A DNA stretch of 9,136 bases. It comes from Acidimicrobiia bacterium. Its GTDB lineage: Bacteria > Actinomycetota > Acidimicrobiia > Spongiisociales > UBA5794. Positions 1 to 6,702 of the stretch are shown piece by piece. The first letter of the stretch is position 1; every line of letters starts with the position of its first letter. The notes under the pieces are model-generated. The model made no database searches and had not been told where the DNA came from. It was given only the letters and a program-made list of their open reading frames with translations. The stretch spans positions 1-9,136 of the forward strand of contig JAUVPA010000056.1 in assembly GCA_030598905.1 (NCBI GenBank). The letters run 5' to 3'. The translations under genes were made by a program, and so were the position numbers.

Positions 1-3000
1 GCCGCGTCGACGACCAGACCGACCTCACGAAGTACCTGGTCCTGGAGTTGCATGGCAATCTCCGGGTTTTCACGGAGGAACTTCTTGGCGTTCTCCCGTC
101 CCTGACCAAGTTGATCGCCATCGAACGTGTACCAGGCACCCGCCTTTTTGACGATGCTGTACTCGACGGCGACGTCGATGAGGCTGCCTTCACGCGAGAT
201 GCCCTCGCCAAACATGATGTCGAACTCGGCAAGGCGGAACGGCGGGGCCACCTTGTTCTTGACGATCTTCGCCCGAACCCGGTTGCCGACGTTTTCGGTG
301 CCGTTCTTGATTGCCTCGATGCGCCGCACGTCGATGCGTACGGTCGAGTAGAACTTGAGGGCGCGGCCACCGGGCGTCACCTCAGGTGAGTTGTGGACCA
401 CAACACCATCGACCAGGTAGTTGTGGTGACCCTCCACTTCGATGTCGAACTTGTGCATCGAACGCGTCTTCGGCTTCTCGTGGATATCCAACACGGGCAC
501 CGGGTGAAGCTTCATCTGCTTGGTGGCAGGCTCCACTTCGACGCTGTATCGGCCGCGGTGGTGCCGGAGCAGCTTGTAGCTCATGGTCTCCGGCACATAC
601 GGTGCGATCAGGGCATGGAACGCCTCCGTCCCGTCCCTGTCGAAGACAATCACCGCCTTGTCGGCTCGGTCCCTGAGCTTGCACGACAAGCCGTAGGTAT
701 CACGGAGTAGTTCGACGAGTCGGTCACGAGACGATGGCTCCATCGTTTCGACGCATATCTCGGATCGGCCGGCGGATCCATCGACGCGGCGTTCGGTGAA
801 CGTGCCGTCATCCAAGTACCAGATGGCGAGGGAAAACGGTGTCAGCGCTTTGAGGTAGTCCCAACTGAGCACCTTCTTGCCACCCACATACACCGCCTCA
901 CGCAGAGCATCGAGCTCGATGAGCGGTGTTGTCTCCACCATCAACCCGCCTTTGCTGTGCGGACTGATCAACAGCGGCACACCCTCGAGAAGAGAGGCCT
1001 TCCAGCGGACGTACTCATCCTGCTTCCTGCCGTGTCCGAACCGGAAGCGGGACTTCATTGCCACTCCGCAGGCACCAACCCGCTTCGGGGACACGGAACC
1101 GTCTCCCATCAAGCCACCCAACACGAGCTGGCGCTGCTGCTCCGACAGATAGTGCGGAAGCGGCATCAGGACCGAGTCGCCGACCTGCAGCTCGCCGGCG
1201 GCCTGCCAACCGAGGGGAGTCGCGATCTGGTGGTTCTCGGTTGCCGAGAATTGAGCTCGCCCGTTGCCCTCCGGCTTGTAAACCTTGAACTGGAGAAACC
1301 GTCTAGACGTGCCGTTGTCGAACCAATTGATGATCCGCTTCGGCTCAACCGACCCACTCTCGGGATCAACGGCGAGAACCTTGATGTCCATCCGCTGATT
1401 GACGACCTTGCCGATCTTCTCCTGCGTGCCGTCGGCCAGCGTCACCCGCGTGCCGTAGGAGAAGCACCCATACATCACACCTACCTTCTCCCGCAGCTGG
1501 TTGATGAAGACGGCCATGGTCTGGGAACGGTTGATCGTACCCGTCAGCTTGCGCAGGGCCTGTGACATGAGGCGTGCCTGCAGGCCGACGTGAGTGTCGC
1601 CCATGTCACCCTCGAGTTCGGCACGCGGCACGAGGGCCGCGACAGAGTCGATGACGACGACATCGAGGGCGCCGGAGCGGATGAGCATGTCGGTGATTTC
1701 GAGCGCCTGCTCACCGGTGTCCGGCTGGGAGATCAACAGCTCGTCGATGTCGATACCGATTGCCTTGGCGTAGATCGGATCGAGGGCATGCTCAGCGTCG
1801 ATGAAGGCAGCCATGCCTCCATTTCGCTGCGCCTCGGCAATCACGTGCAGCGCCACCGTCGTGTTGTGCGACAGAATGCCGTTGGCAAGGAATGAGTGCG
1901 TGTCGGGAACAACGAGATCGAAGGTCGGTTGCTCCCCAGCATCCTCAACGAGAACCACACGCTCATAGGTGTATCGGAGATCGAGAAGGTCTTTCAAATA
2001 GGACAAGATCGAGGAACCGGTTGGAGGCAACTGCTTCGTTTCTGCCCAGTCGATGATTCGCTGCAGACGGGTCTTCGAAACCTCCAGATCCAAGTCGATG
2101 CGGAAGTCACCGCCTGCAATACGATCAAACTCTCGGTCTCCTCCCACGCTGTCACGCAGGTCCCGAAGCAATCCGGCGAGATGAGGGACGTTTTCGAGCT
2201 GCGGGTCGTGGCGTGGCTCCTTGAAGTTGCTCTCAACCTGTCGACCACGCCGGGCGGAACGAAAACCGATCTCTTCGATGAAGCGATCGGTTACCGACGG
2301 GTTCACAGTCACCGTCCAGTAATACCGCTCGTAATCCTTGTTGTACTTCGGCCTGAGGGTCGCCGGAATTCCGAAGCCGTAGAGCAACAACTGCACCTCA
2401 CTCGCCAGTTGCTCCGAAGCGGAAGCGAATCCAACCGTCGACGACCCGTCGATCCATCCGTCGCCCTCAAACAGTGCTGAGAGAAACGCCTTCTGGATCT
2501 TGTGACCGCCGACGCGGACGCAGTGCGGCACCTTCTTGCCGGCTGCCGTCACATACTCCAAGCCATACCGATCGGCGAATTCCGATCGAATCGCCTTGCC
2601 GTGAACGGCATACTCCTGCTCGTTGTAGACCACGGGCGTTTTGTCAAATAGCGCTTCAATGAGTCGCGAGAACTCGCGTCCCACTTCGGGATCGGTGTTG
2701 GTGAACCGGATCGAGGTCTCGTACGACAGAGATCCCTCTGCAACGAGGTATCCGAGGAGTATCGCCTCGTCCTCACTCAACCCACCACCGGCAGCTTCAT
2801 GTGCCCCGAAAATCGCCGAGACGAGAACATCTCCCTCTGCGATCTCCGACGCTTGCCGCCATACGATGGAGCCGGAGTCGTTCATTACCCGCAGCGGGTG
2901 GTTCTTGGTCACCTTGACGGACCGACCCGATCGCACCTCGATCCGGACGACGGGGCGTCGATTGTTGTGGGTGAGCGCCGTCACAGATTCCAGTTCTCCG

Positions 3001-3362
3001 CGCTCGTTGACAACGCGAACGCCCTGCTCTGACACGTCGGTCACCCGGCTGGTGCACGAGGCCCGTTGTCCGAGGCGCTCGAAGAACTCGGCAACCGTCT
3101 CCAAACCGAGATCGGTCCAGATGTAGGTATCTGCCGTGAGGCACTTTCCGGAACCCTCCGGGCCGTATATCTCAACGACACGACCTCGCGGCAAGCCGCC
3201 GATGCCGAGTGCCAGGTCGAGGGACAAGGCCCCCGTGGGGATGACTTCGATCTGGCGGATGTTGTCTTCGCCCAACTTCATGATGGCGCCCTTGCCGAAC
3301 TGTCGCTCGATCTGGTCCATCGCCATCTCGAGGTTCTTGTCGCGATCATCGTGGTCGCTCAC
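1..3362 (-). CDS. recA: RecA recombinase precursor with two inteins (3' end beyond window)
   Basis: RecA is the ATP-dependent DNA strand-exchange protein that also triggers LexA self-cleavage in the SOS response. One stop-free frame of 1120 codons runs from the GTG at 3362 to the window edge; I translated it throughout. The host RecA is in three pieces: residues 1-73 (ends GPEGSGK, Walker A), 501-632 (starts TTVALHVIAEAQ; has DAEHALDP, VVVIDSVAALVP and loop L1 GDTHVGLQARLMSQ; ends LREKVGVMYG) and 992-1120 (starts SPEVTPGG; has KNKVAPPFR and EFDIMFGEGISREGSLID). These sum to 334 residues, so only a short C-terminal tail should lie outside the window. Between them are two inteins (residues 74-500 and 633-991). 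The GTG is chosen because GGAGAGGAG lies 5 nt upstream; an in-frame ATG at 3383 has no ribosome binding site. The P-loop has Gly where most RecAs have Ser (GPESSGK). Expression is probably SOS-regulated from the LexA-box promoter at 3474-3502. Confidence 0.97.
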   Translation of the reverse strand, partial: MSDHDDRDKNLEMAMDQIERQFGKGAIMKLGEDNIRQIEVIPTGALSLDLALGIGGLPRGRVVEIYGPEGSGKCLTADTYIWTDLGLETVAEFFERLGQRASCTSRVTDVSEQGVRVVNERGELESVTALTHNNRRPVVRIEVRSGRSVKVTKNHPLRVMNDSGSIVWRQASEIAEGDVLVSAIFGAHEAAGGGLSEDEAILLGYLVAEGSLSYETSIRFTNTDPEVGREFSRLIEALFDKTPVVYNEQEYAVHGKAIRSEFADRYGLEYVTAAGKKVPHCVRVGGHKIQKAFLSALFEGDGWIDGSSTVGFASASEQLASEVQLLLYGFGIPATLRPKYNKDYERYYWTVTVNPSVTDRFIEEIGFRSARRGRQVESNFKEPRHDPQLENVPHLAGLLRDLRDSVGGDREFDRIAGGDFRIDLDLEVSKTRLQRIIDWAETKQLPPTGSSILSYLKDLLDLRYTYERVVLVEDAGEQPTFDLVVPDTHSFLANGILSHNTTVALHVIAEAQRNGGMAAFIDAEHALDPIYAKAIGIDIDELLISQPDTGEQALEITDMLIRSGALDVVVIDSVAALVPRAELEGDMGDTHVGLQARLMSQALRKLTGTINRSQTMAVFINQLREKVGVMYGCFSYGTRVTLADGTQEKIGKVVNQRMDIKVLAVDPESGSVEPKRIINWFDNGTSRRFLQFKVYKPEGNGRAQFSATENHQIATPLGWQAAGELQVGDSVLMPLPHYLSEQQRQLVLGGLMGDGSVSPKRVGACGVAMKSRFRFGHGRKQDEYVRWKASLLEGVPLLISPHSKGGLMVETTPLIELDALREAVYVGGKKVLSWDYLKALTPFSLAIWYLDDGTFTERRVDGSAGRSEICVETMEPSSRDRLVELLRDTYGLSCKLRDRADKAVIVFDRDGTEAFHALIAPYVPETMSYKLLRHHRGRYSVEVEPATKQMKLHPVPVLDIHEKPKTRSMHKFDIEVEGHHNYLVDGVVVHNSPEVTPGGRALKFYSTVRIDVRRIEAIKNGTENVGNRVRAKIVKNKVAPPFRLAEFDIMFGEGISREGSLIDVAVEYSIVKKAGAWYTFDGDQLGQGRENAKKFLRENPEIAMQLQDQVLREVGLVVDA
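390..1466 (-). mobile_element. Intein 2: LAGLIDADG intein before RecA loop L2 (359 aa)
   Basis: This is the second self-splicing insert. It starts CFSYGTRVTLADG (Cys1 at 1466-1464) and ends GVVVHN (His-Asn, 395-390), followed by extein Ser. Excision joins VGVMYG to SPEVTPGGRALKFY, the expected RecA continuity. Block B is TENH (intein residues 76-79). LAGLIDADG motif 1 is LVLGGLMGDG with Asp122; motif 2 is LAIWYLDDG with Asp219/Asp220. The C-terminal block reads FDIEVEGHHNYLVDG. The insertion point matches that of the M. leprae RecA intein, and from memory the opening (TRVTLADG, EKIGKIV) and the C-terminal block are close to that protein, whose length (about 365 aa) is similar. It has no obvious resemblance to intein 1 beyond the shared family motifs, so the two probably arrived independently rather than by duplication. 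Confidence 0.95.
1863..3143 (-). mobile_element. Intein 1: LAGLIDADG intein inside the RecA Walker A loop (427 aa)
   Basis: This is a self-splicing protein insert, excised after translation to join RecA Lys73 to the next Thr. It begins with Cys (codon 3143-3141, CLTADTYI, block A) and ends ILSHN (His-Asn, codons 1868-1863), followed by extein Thr, a valid +1 nucleophile. Block B is TKNHPL at intein residues 79-84 (TxxH). Two LAGLIDADG-type motifs, LLGYLVAEG (129-137) and FLSALFEGDGWI (220-231), keep Glu136 and Asp228 in the usual acidic positions, so the homing endonuclease looks intact. A segment of about 100 residues after the second motif may be an extra DNA-recognition region. Block F is FDLVVPDTHSFLANG. 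Removing the insert gives GPEGSGK-TTVALHVIAEAQ, a normal RecA sequence, which fixes both borders. GK^T insertion is known for inteins in other P-loop ATPases such as archaeal RadA and DnaB. Confidence 0.95.
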
Positions 3363-3367
3363 GGCGG

Positions 3368-3376
3368 CTCCTCTCC
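3368..3376 (-). promoter_or_regulatory. recA ribosome binding site
   Basis: GGAGAGGAG on the minus strand ends 5 nt before the GTG at 3362. It is the strongest Shine-Dalgarno match near a start in the window. It decides the recA start: the in-frame ATG at 3383 lies upstream of it and has only CTGAACGA in front. Confidence 0.85.
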
Positions 3377-3393
3377 GTTTCATTCGTTCAGTC

Positions 3394-3419
3394 GACCGTA
3401 TCCACTGACCGTATCCACT
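3394..3419 (-). repeat. Tandem 13-bp repeat in the recA leader
   Basis: Two perfect head-to-tail copies of GACCGTATCCACT (plus strand) occupy 3394-3406 and 3407-3419. On the transcribed strand they read AGTGGATACGGTC twice, between the predicted recA promoter and the ribosome binding site. Each copy contains TACGGT, which fits the loose TANNNT -10 pattern, so they might form extra start sites, an operator, or simply be a slippage duplication. No function is assigned. Confidence 0.8.
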
Positions 3420-3473
3420 GCCCGTGACAGAAACCGACCGAATCACATCAATGGTATTCGATCGGGGGGGCGA

Positions 3474-3502
3474 ACCCTAGGCGAACGTGTGTTCGATGTC
3501 GA
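3474..3502 (-). promoter_or_regulatory. Predicted SOS promoter of recA
   Basis: On the minus strand a -35-like TCGACA (3502-3497) and a -10-like TAGGGT (3479-3474) are separated by exactly 17 nt, and the spacer is filled by the LexA box. Transcription would start near 3467, in or next to a run of seven C, giving a leader of about 105 nt. The -35 matches TTGACA at five of six positions; the -10 fits the actinobacterial TANNNT pattern. LexA bound here would block RNA polymerase directly. The promoter is inferred; the operator itself is much firmer. Confidence 0.6.
3482..3495 (-). promoter_or_regulatory. LexA (SOS) box upstream of recA
   Basis: CGAACACACGTTCG on the minus strand is a perfect match to the actinobacterial/Gram-positive LexA operator core CGAAC-N4-GTTCG, with flanking T on the 5' side. 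It lies 120 bp before the recA start codon and inside the spacer of the predicted promoter. recA genes are classical LexA targets, so the site and its neighbour support each other. Confidence 0.9.
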
Positions 3503-3507
3503 GGTTA

Positions 3508-3534
3508 TGGCTGGATCCCCCGCATCTCCAGCCA
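3508..3534 (-). terminator. Possible weak terminator hairpin between thpR and recA
   Basis: An 8-bp perfect inverted repeat, TGGCTGGA (3508-3515) and TCCAGCCA (3527-3534), with an 11-nt loop, lies about 45 bp past the thpR stop and just upstream of the recA -35. It is not followed by a T tract, so if it terminates the upstream operon it is not a classical intrinsic terminator. It could equally be chance. Confidence 0.3.
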
Positions 3535-3578
3535 GCGGCGGACGTCGCCTCTCGCGATCGGATGGGCACGAGCCAAGC

Positions 3579-4136
3579 CTACGAAAGGAGCGGGATCCGC
3601 TCGATCACCGCGTAACGCGCCCCGCCTCGGCCGACATGACTGACGTATAGGACAACTCGCGCCACCACCTGGCGGGCACCGAGTACGCCGAATCGCTCGA
3701 TCAGGCTGGTCACGTCTTGCGGGGGCCGGATCCTCGCCAGCGTCAGGTGCGGATGAAACGGCCGGCCCTCCGGATCGAATCCGGCGTCTATCGCCGCCTC
3801 CTCGCATACCTCCGCCAGCATCGCCAGTCCTTCTGCTCCATCTTCGATCCCCACGAAAAGCACCGACGCCCGGGGCGAACGCGGAAACGCCCCCAATCCA
3901 TCGAATCGGATGGAGAACTCCCGAGCGTCGAGGCCCTCGTGTATGGAGCCGAGGACCCGTTCACGCTGCACTTGTGTCGCAGCTCCGAGGAATCGCAATG
4001 TGACATGCCAGTTCTCAGGAGGCACGGTGCTGCCTGGAAGTGGGTTTTCGAGCGCGTCTAGTGAAGAGGCAAGGTGATGCCGAACTTCGTCGTCGACAGC
4101 CACACCGAGAAACAGCCGCTGTGTCAATTCCCCCAC
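3579..4136 (-). CDS. thpR: RNA 2',3'-cyclic phosphodiesterase (2H family)
   Basis: The 185-aa product belongs to the 2H phosphoesterase superfamily (LigT/ThpR), which opens 2',3'-cyclic phosphates on RNA ends and can join tRNA halves in vitro. Both signature motifs are present: HVT at residues 44-46 in NWHVTLRFLG, and HLT at 130-132 in RPFHPHLTLARIR. The N-terminal QRLFLGVAVDDEVR is the family's usual first strand and helix, and the length is typical (about 180 aa). The reading frame is open far upstream (to 4562), but that part is only the shadow of cinA. The GTG at 4136 gives the normal N-terminus and overlaps the cinA stop by 13 nt, implying translational coupling. No separate promoter is seen. 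Confidence 0.9.
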   Translation of the reverse strand: MGELTQRLFLGVAVDDEVRHHLASSLDALENPLPGSTVPPENWHVTLRFLGAATQVQRERVLGSIHEGLDAREFSIRFDGLGAFPRSPRASVLFVGIEDGAEGLAMLAEVCEEAAIDAGFDPEGRPFHPHLTLARIRPPQDVTSLIERFGVLGARQVVARVVLYVSHVGRGGARYAVIERIPLLS

Positions 4137-5377
4137 GACACGCCCTGGAGGCTCATCCTCGTCAAATGCAGAGCGGCCGTCGTGCCGAATGTGCGAATCC
4201 GCTCCCGGTCGCCGGGTAGCCGCAGGGTCTTCGCCTGCAGAGACTCCGGAGTCTTGACCGCGATGACGGCGATTCCCACCTCTCGCCCTCCATGAGGCTC
4301 GGGTCCGGCAGCGCCGGTGACTGCGACCGTGACATCGACGTTGAGGCGGCTTGCTGCACCCTCCGCCATCGCTCGCGCCACACCTTCGCTGACCACGCCG
4401 TGTGACTCGACGAGCTCGCGAGGCACACTCAACAACGACTCTTTCTCCGCGGAGTCGTAGGCGACGATCGTGCCGCGATACGTGTCGCTCGCACCCGAGA
4501 TTGCCGTGATGCGTCCCGCGATCAACCCGCCCGTCATGCTCTCTGCGCTTCCCAACGACCACCGATGGTTGCGCAGCAATTCGAGGAGCACCAACTCAAC
4601 GGTCTCATCGTCGGCGCCGAATACGCGAGAACCGAGCGTCGCTCGCACCTCAGCCTCGACCGGTTCGATCAAGGCCACAGCTTCGTCACGCGTTGCGGCC
4701 TTCGCCGTGAGCCGGACCTTGATCTCACCCGCTGAGGCGAGGAATGCCAACGTCGGGTTCTCGGCGGATTCGAACAACTCCTCGAGCATCTCGCCGATCT
4801 TCGATTCGCTCTCCCCCCAGGTCCGAAGGATCCTGCTCACCACTACGCCGGAATCGGCACCTGCTTCGCCACGCAAGAAGGGGAGGACGTCGTCTTCCAA
4901 CATGGGCAACATCTCGGCCGGCACACCCGGCAGAGAAAAGACCCATGTGTCTCCCAAGCGCATTCTGAGGCCAGGAGCCGTTCCCTTTGGGTTGTCGATC
5001 AACTCGGCTCCGAGGGGAACCTGCGCCTGGCGGAGGTTCGAGTCCGGCATCGGCCGGCCTCTCGCTTCCCAGTAGTCGCGCAAGCGGGTCGCATAGTCCT
5101 CGTCGAATCCCATCGGGGTTCCGGCGGCAACACACAGAGCTTCGCGCGTCAGGTCATCCCTGGTAGGCCCTATGCCGCCGGTGATGATGAGGGCGTCGGA
5201 CCGGGCACATCCTTCCTCGATCGCGGTGGCGACTCGCTCCAGGTTGTCGCCCACCACCGCTTGATGGAAGTGGTCGAGCCCAGACGCGGCAAGCCGCTCG
5301 CCAATTTGAGAGGCGTTGGTGTTGACGATCTGGCCCAAGAGCAATTCCGTTCCCACAGCAAGAACGTCCACTCTCAC
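4124..5377 (-). CDS. cinA: CinA: nucleotide-binding domain plus NMN amidohydrolase domain
   Basis: The 417-aa product has the two-domain CinA layout. The N-terminal MoCF-like domain (COG1058) opens VDVLAVGTELLLGQIVNTN and holds TGGIGPTRDD (residues 66-75); in homologues it carries ADP-ribose pyrophosphatase activity. The C-terminal domain (PncC type, about 260-417) has SAESMTGG (277-284) and TGAAGP (354-359), the signature of nicotinamide mononucleotide deamidase, which recycles NMN to NaMN. Most relatives have Cys at the Met position in SAESCTGG. The start is taken as the GTG at 5377, which makes a 4-base GTGA overlap with the rimO stop; a second GTG two codons on (5371) is possible. A 439-residue reading from 5443 would run well into rimO and is rejected. 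cinA near recA is a known arrangement, as in pneumococcus. Confidence 0.93.
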   Translation of the reverse strand: MRVDVLAVGTELLLGQIVNTNASQIGERLAASGLDHFHQAVVGDNLERVATAIEEGCARSDALIITGGIGPTRDDLTREALCVAAGTPMGFDEDYATRLRDYWEARGRPMPDSNLRQAQVPLGAELIDNPKGTAPGLRMRLGDTWVFSLPGVPAEMLPMLEDDVLPFLRGEAGADSGVVVSRILRTWGESESKIGEMLEELFESAENPTLAFLASAGEIKVRLTAKAATRDEAVALIEPVEAEVRATLGSRVFGADDETVELVLLELLRNHRWSLGSAESMTGGLIAGRITAISGASDTYRGTIVAYDSAEKESLLSVPRELVESHGVVSEGVARAMAEGAASRLNVDVTVAVTGAAGPEPHGGREVGIAVIAVKTPESLQAKTLRLPGDRERIRTFGTTAALHLTRMSLQGVSWGN

Positions 5378-6702
5378 TGCGCCGAGACCACTTTCGCTAT
5401 GACGTCCGTTCCGTAGCCGCCGTCGACTCGGGCCGTCAGCCACTCGCCGGGGTTTCCCTTGTCGAGGAGAACCACACCATCGATCTCCGGTGCCTCCCGA
5501 TACGAACGAGCCACGGGAACACCGTCTTCAACCTGGTCCACCACGACCTCGAGCTCTCGTCCAATCTGCTCAGTTCCACGACCCGTTGTTATGTCGTCCT
5601 GGATCGCCTGCAGATGGCGCAGCCTCTCCCCCTTCTCCTCGTCGGGAACCTGAGCGTCGAAAAATGCAGCTTGCGTTCCCTCTTCTGGCGAGAATGGGAA
5701 GAACCCGACCCAGTCGAGCTGAGCCTCCACGAGGAACTGGGCCAGCTGCTCGACGTCGTCGTCGCTTTCGCCGGGAAATCCGACGATGAAACTAGAACGC
5801 ATCGCAGCAGCAGGCGCCGAGCGGCGAATGTGGTGAATCAGATCGAGGTGAGAGTCGCCCGAACCCGGTCTCTTCATAGCCCGCAGCAGCTGGGGAGATA
5901 CGTGTTGAAGAGAGAGGTCGAAGTAGTCGGCAATGAGATCGTTGCCGGCCATCTCCTCGATGAGCGCCGGCCGGATCTCACGCGGATAGAGATAGAAGAG
6001 CCGAAGGCGTCTCAATCCCTCGACGTCTGTGACGAAACGGAGCAACTCGACGATTCCGCCCGGCGCGTCGATGTCACGACCATAAGCGGCCAAGTCCTGG
6101 GAGACGAGAACGATCTCGCCGACCCCAGACTCCGTCAGATCGGCGATCTCATCCCGGATGTTGACGGGCGGTCGGGACCGTTGCTCGCCGCGGAACTGAG
6201 GGATGGCGCAAAAGGTGCACTTCTTGTCGCAACCCTCCGCGACCTTCACATAGGCGAACGGCATCGTCGGTGTCGGCCGACGAACCTCGAAGAGGATGTC
6301 CATGTTGGAACGCCGGGTCGGGCTTAGGGAGATCGGTTGCCAACCCGTCATGTGGTCGAGCCTGCCGACCAGCTCCGGATAGCGGTCCAGGCCGACGACG
6401 GCGTCGACCTCAGGCAGAGACGACGCCAATTCGGTTTCGTAACGCTGCGCCATGCAGCCGACGACTACGAGTTTGGCGTCGGCCCGCTTGACCTCCGACA
6501 GGTCGATAATCGTCTCGATCGACTCGCGCCTTGCCTCTTCGATGAAGGCACAGGTGTTGACCATCACGACGTCGGCGACGGTGGGACTCTCGGCTTCGAC
6601 ATACCCCGAATCACCCAAGACCACTCGTAGTTTCTCGGAGTCGACCTGGTTCTTCGAACATCCGAGTGTCTCGAGCCACACTGCGGGGGCTCCGGACGTC
6701 AC
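5374..6702 (-). CDS. rimO: Ribosomal protein uS12 methylthiotransferase RimO
   Basis: This radical-SAM enzyme adds a methylthio group to a conserved aspartate of ribosomal protein S12. The 442-aa product has the N-terminal UPF0004 domain with its three cluster cysteines (LGCSKN Cys15, NTCAFIEEAR Cys51, VGCMAQRY Cys83), the radical-SAM CxxxCxxC in EGCDKKCTFCAIP (Cys158, 162, 165), and a C-terminal TRAM-like region ending in VDGGYGTDVIAKVVSAQ. The motifs LGCSKN and FIEEARRES point to RimO rather than its tRNA-modifying relative MiaB. The GTG at 6702 is chosen: it overlaps the preceding stop as GTGA and puts the first cysteine at residue 15. A longer reading to 6867 lies over the upstream gene in another frame. 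Confidence 0.95.
   Translation of the reverse strand: MTSGAPAVWLETLGCSKNQVDSEKLRVVLGDSGYVEAESPTVADVVMVNTCAFIEEARRESIETIIDLSEVKRADAKLVVVGCMAQRYETELASSLPEVDAVVGLDRYPELVGRLDHMTGWQPISLSPTRRSNMDILFEVRRPTPTMPFAYVKVAEGCDKKCTFCAIPQFRGEQRSRPPVNIRDEIADLTESGVGEIVLVSQDLAAYGRDIDAPGGIVELLRFVTDVEGLRRLRLFYLYPREIRPALIEEMAGNDLIADYFDLSLQHVSPQLLRAMKRPGSGDSHLDLIHHIRRSAPAAAMRSSFIVGFPGESDDDVEQLAQFLVEAQLDWVGFFPFSPEEGTQAAFFDAQVPDEEKGERLRHLQAIQDDITTGRGTEQIGRELEVVVDQVEDGVPVARSYREAPEIDGVVLLDKGNPGEWLTARVDGGYGTDVIAKVVSAQ

Noticed and set aside
957..1565. Open plus-strand frame of 202 codons
   Set aside because: It is the antisense shadow of recA exteins and intein 2; no family motifs and no start signal.
1896..2480. Open plus-strand frame of 194 codons
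   Set aside because: It lies opposite intein 1, whose translation shows full family motifs; the plus frame shows none.
1863..3143. Insertion sequence or group II intron in recA
   Set aside because: The insert keeps the reading frame, has no transposase or reverse transcriptase, and carries intein splicing blocks at both ends.
390..3143. Intein 2 as a duplicated copy of intein 1
   Set aside because: Beyond shared block motifs the two sequences differ in length and content throughout, so independent origins are more likely.
3464..3470. G/C homopolymer as a phase-variation switch
   Set aside because: It is only seven bases long and lies in a noncoding leader, so no frame would be switched; no further support.
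3066..3650. Open plus-strand frame of 194 codons across the recA start and leader
   Set aside because: It runs over the recA N-terminus, LexA box and thpR 3' end; composition is that of a shadow frame.
4137..4562. N-terminal extension of ThpR to 327 residues
   Set aside because: The extension is Arg/Gly-rich out-of-frame cinA sequence; the family starts at QRLFLGVAV, matching the GTG at 4136.
5378..5443. 22-residue N-terminal extension of CinA
   Set aside because: It lies within rimO in another frame, and CinA proteins start directly at the VDVLAVGTELL strand.
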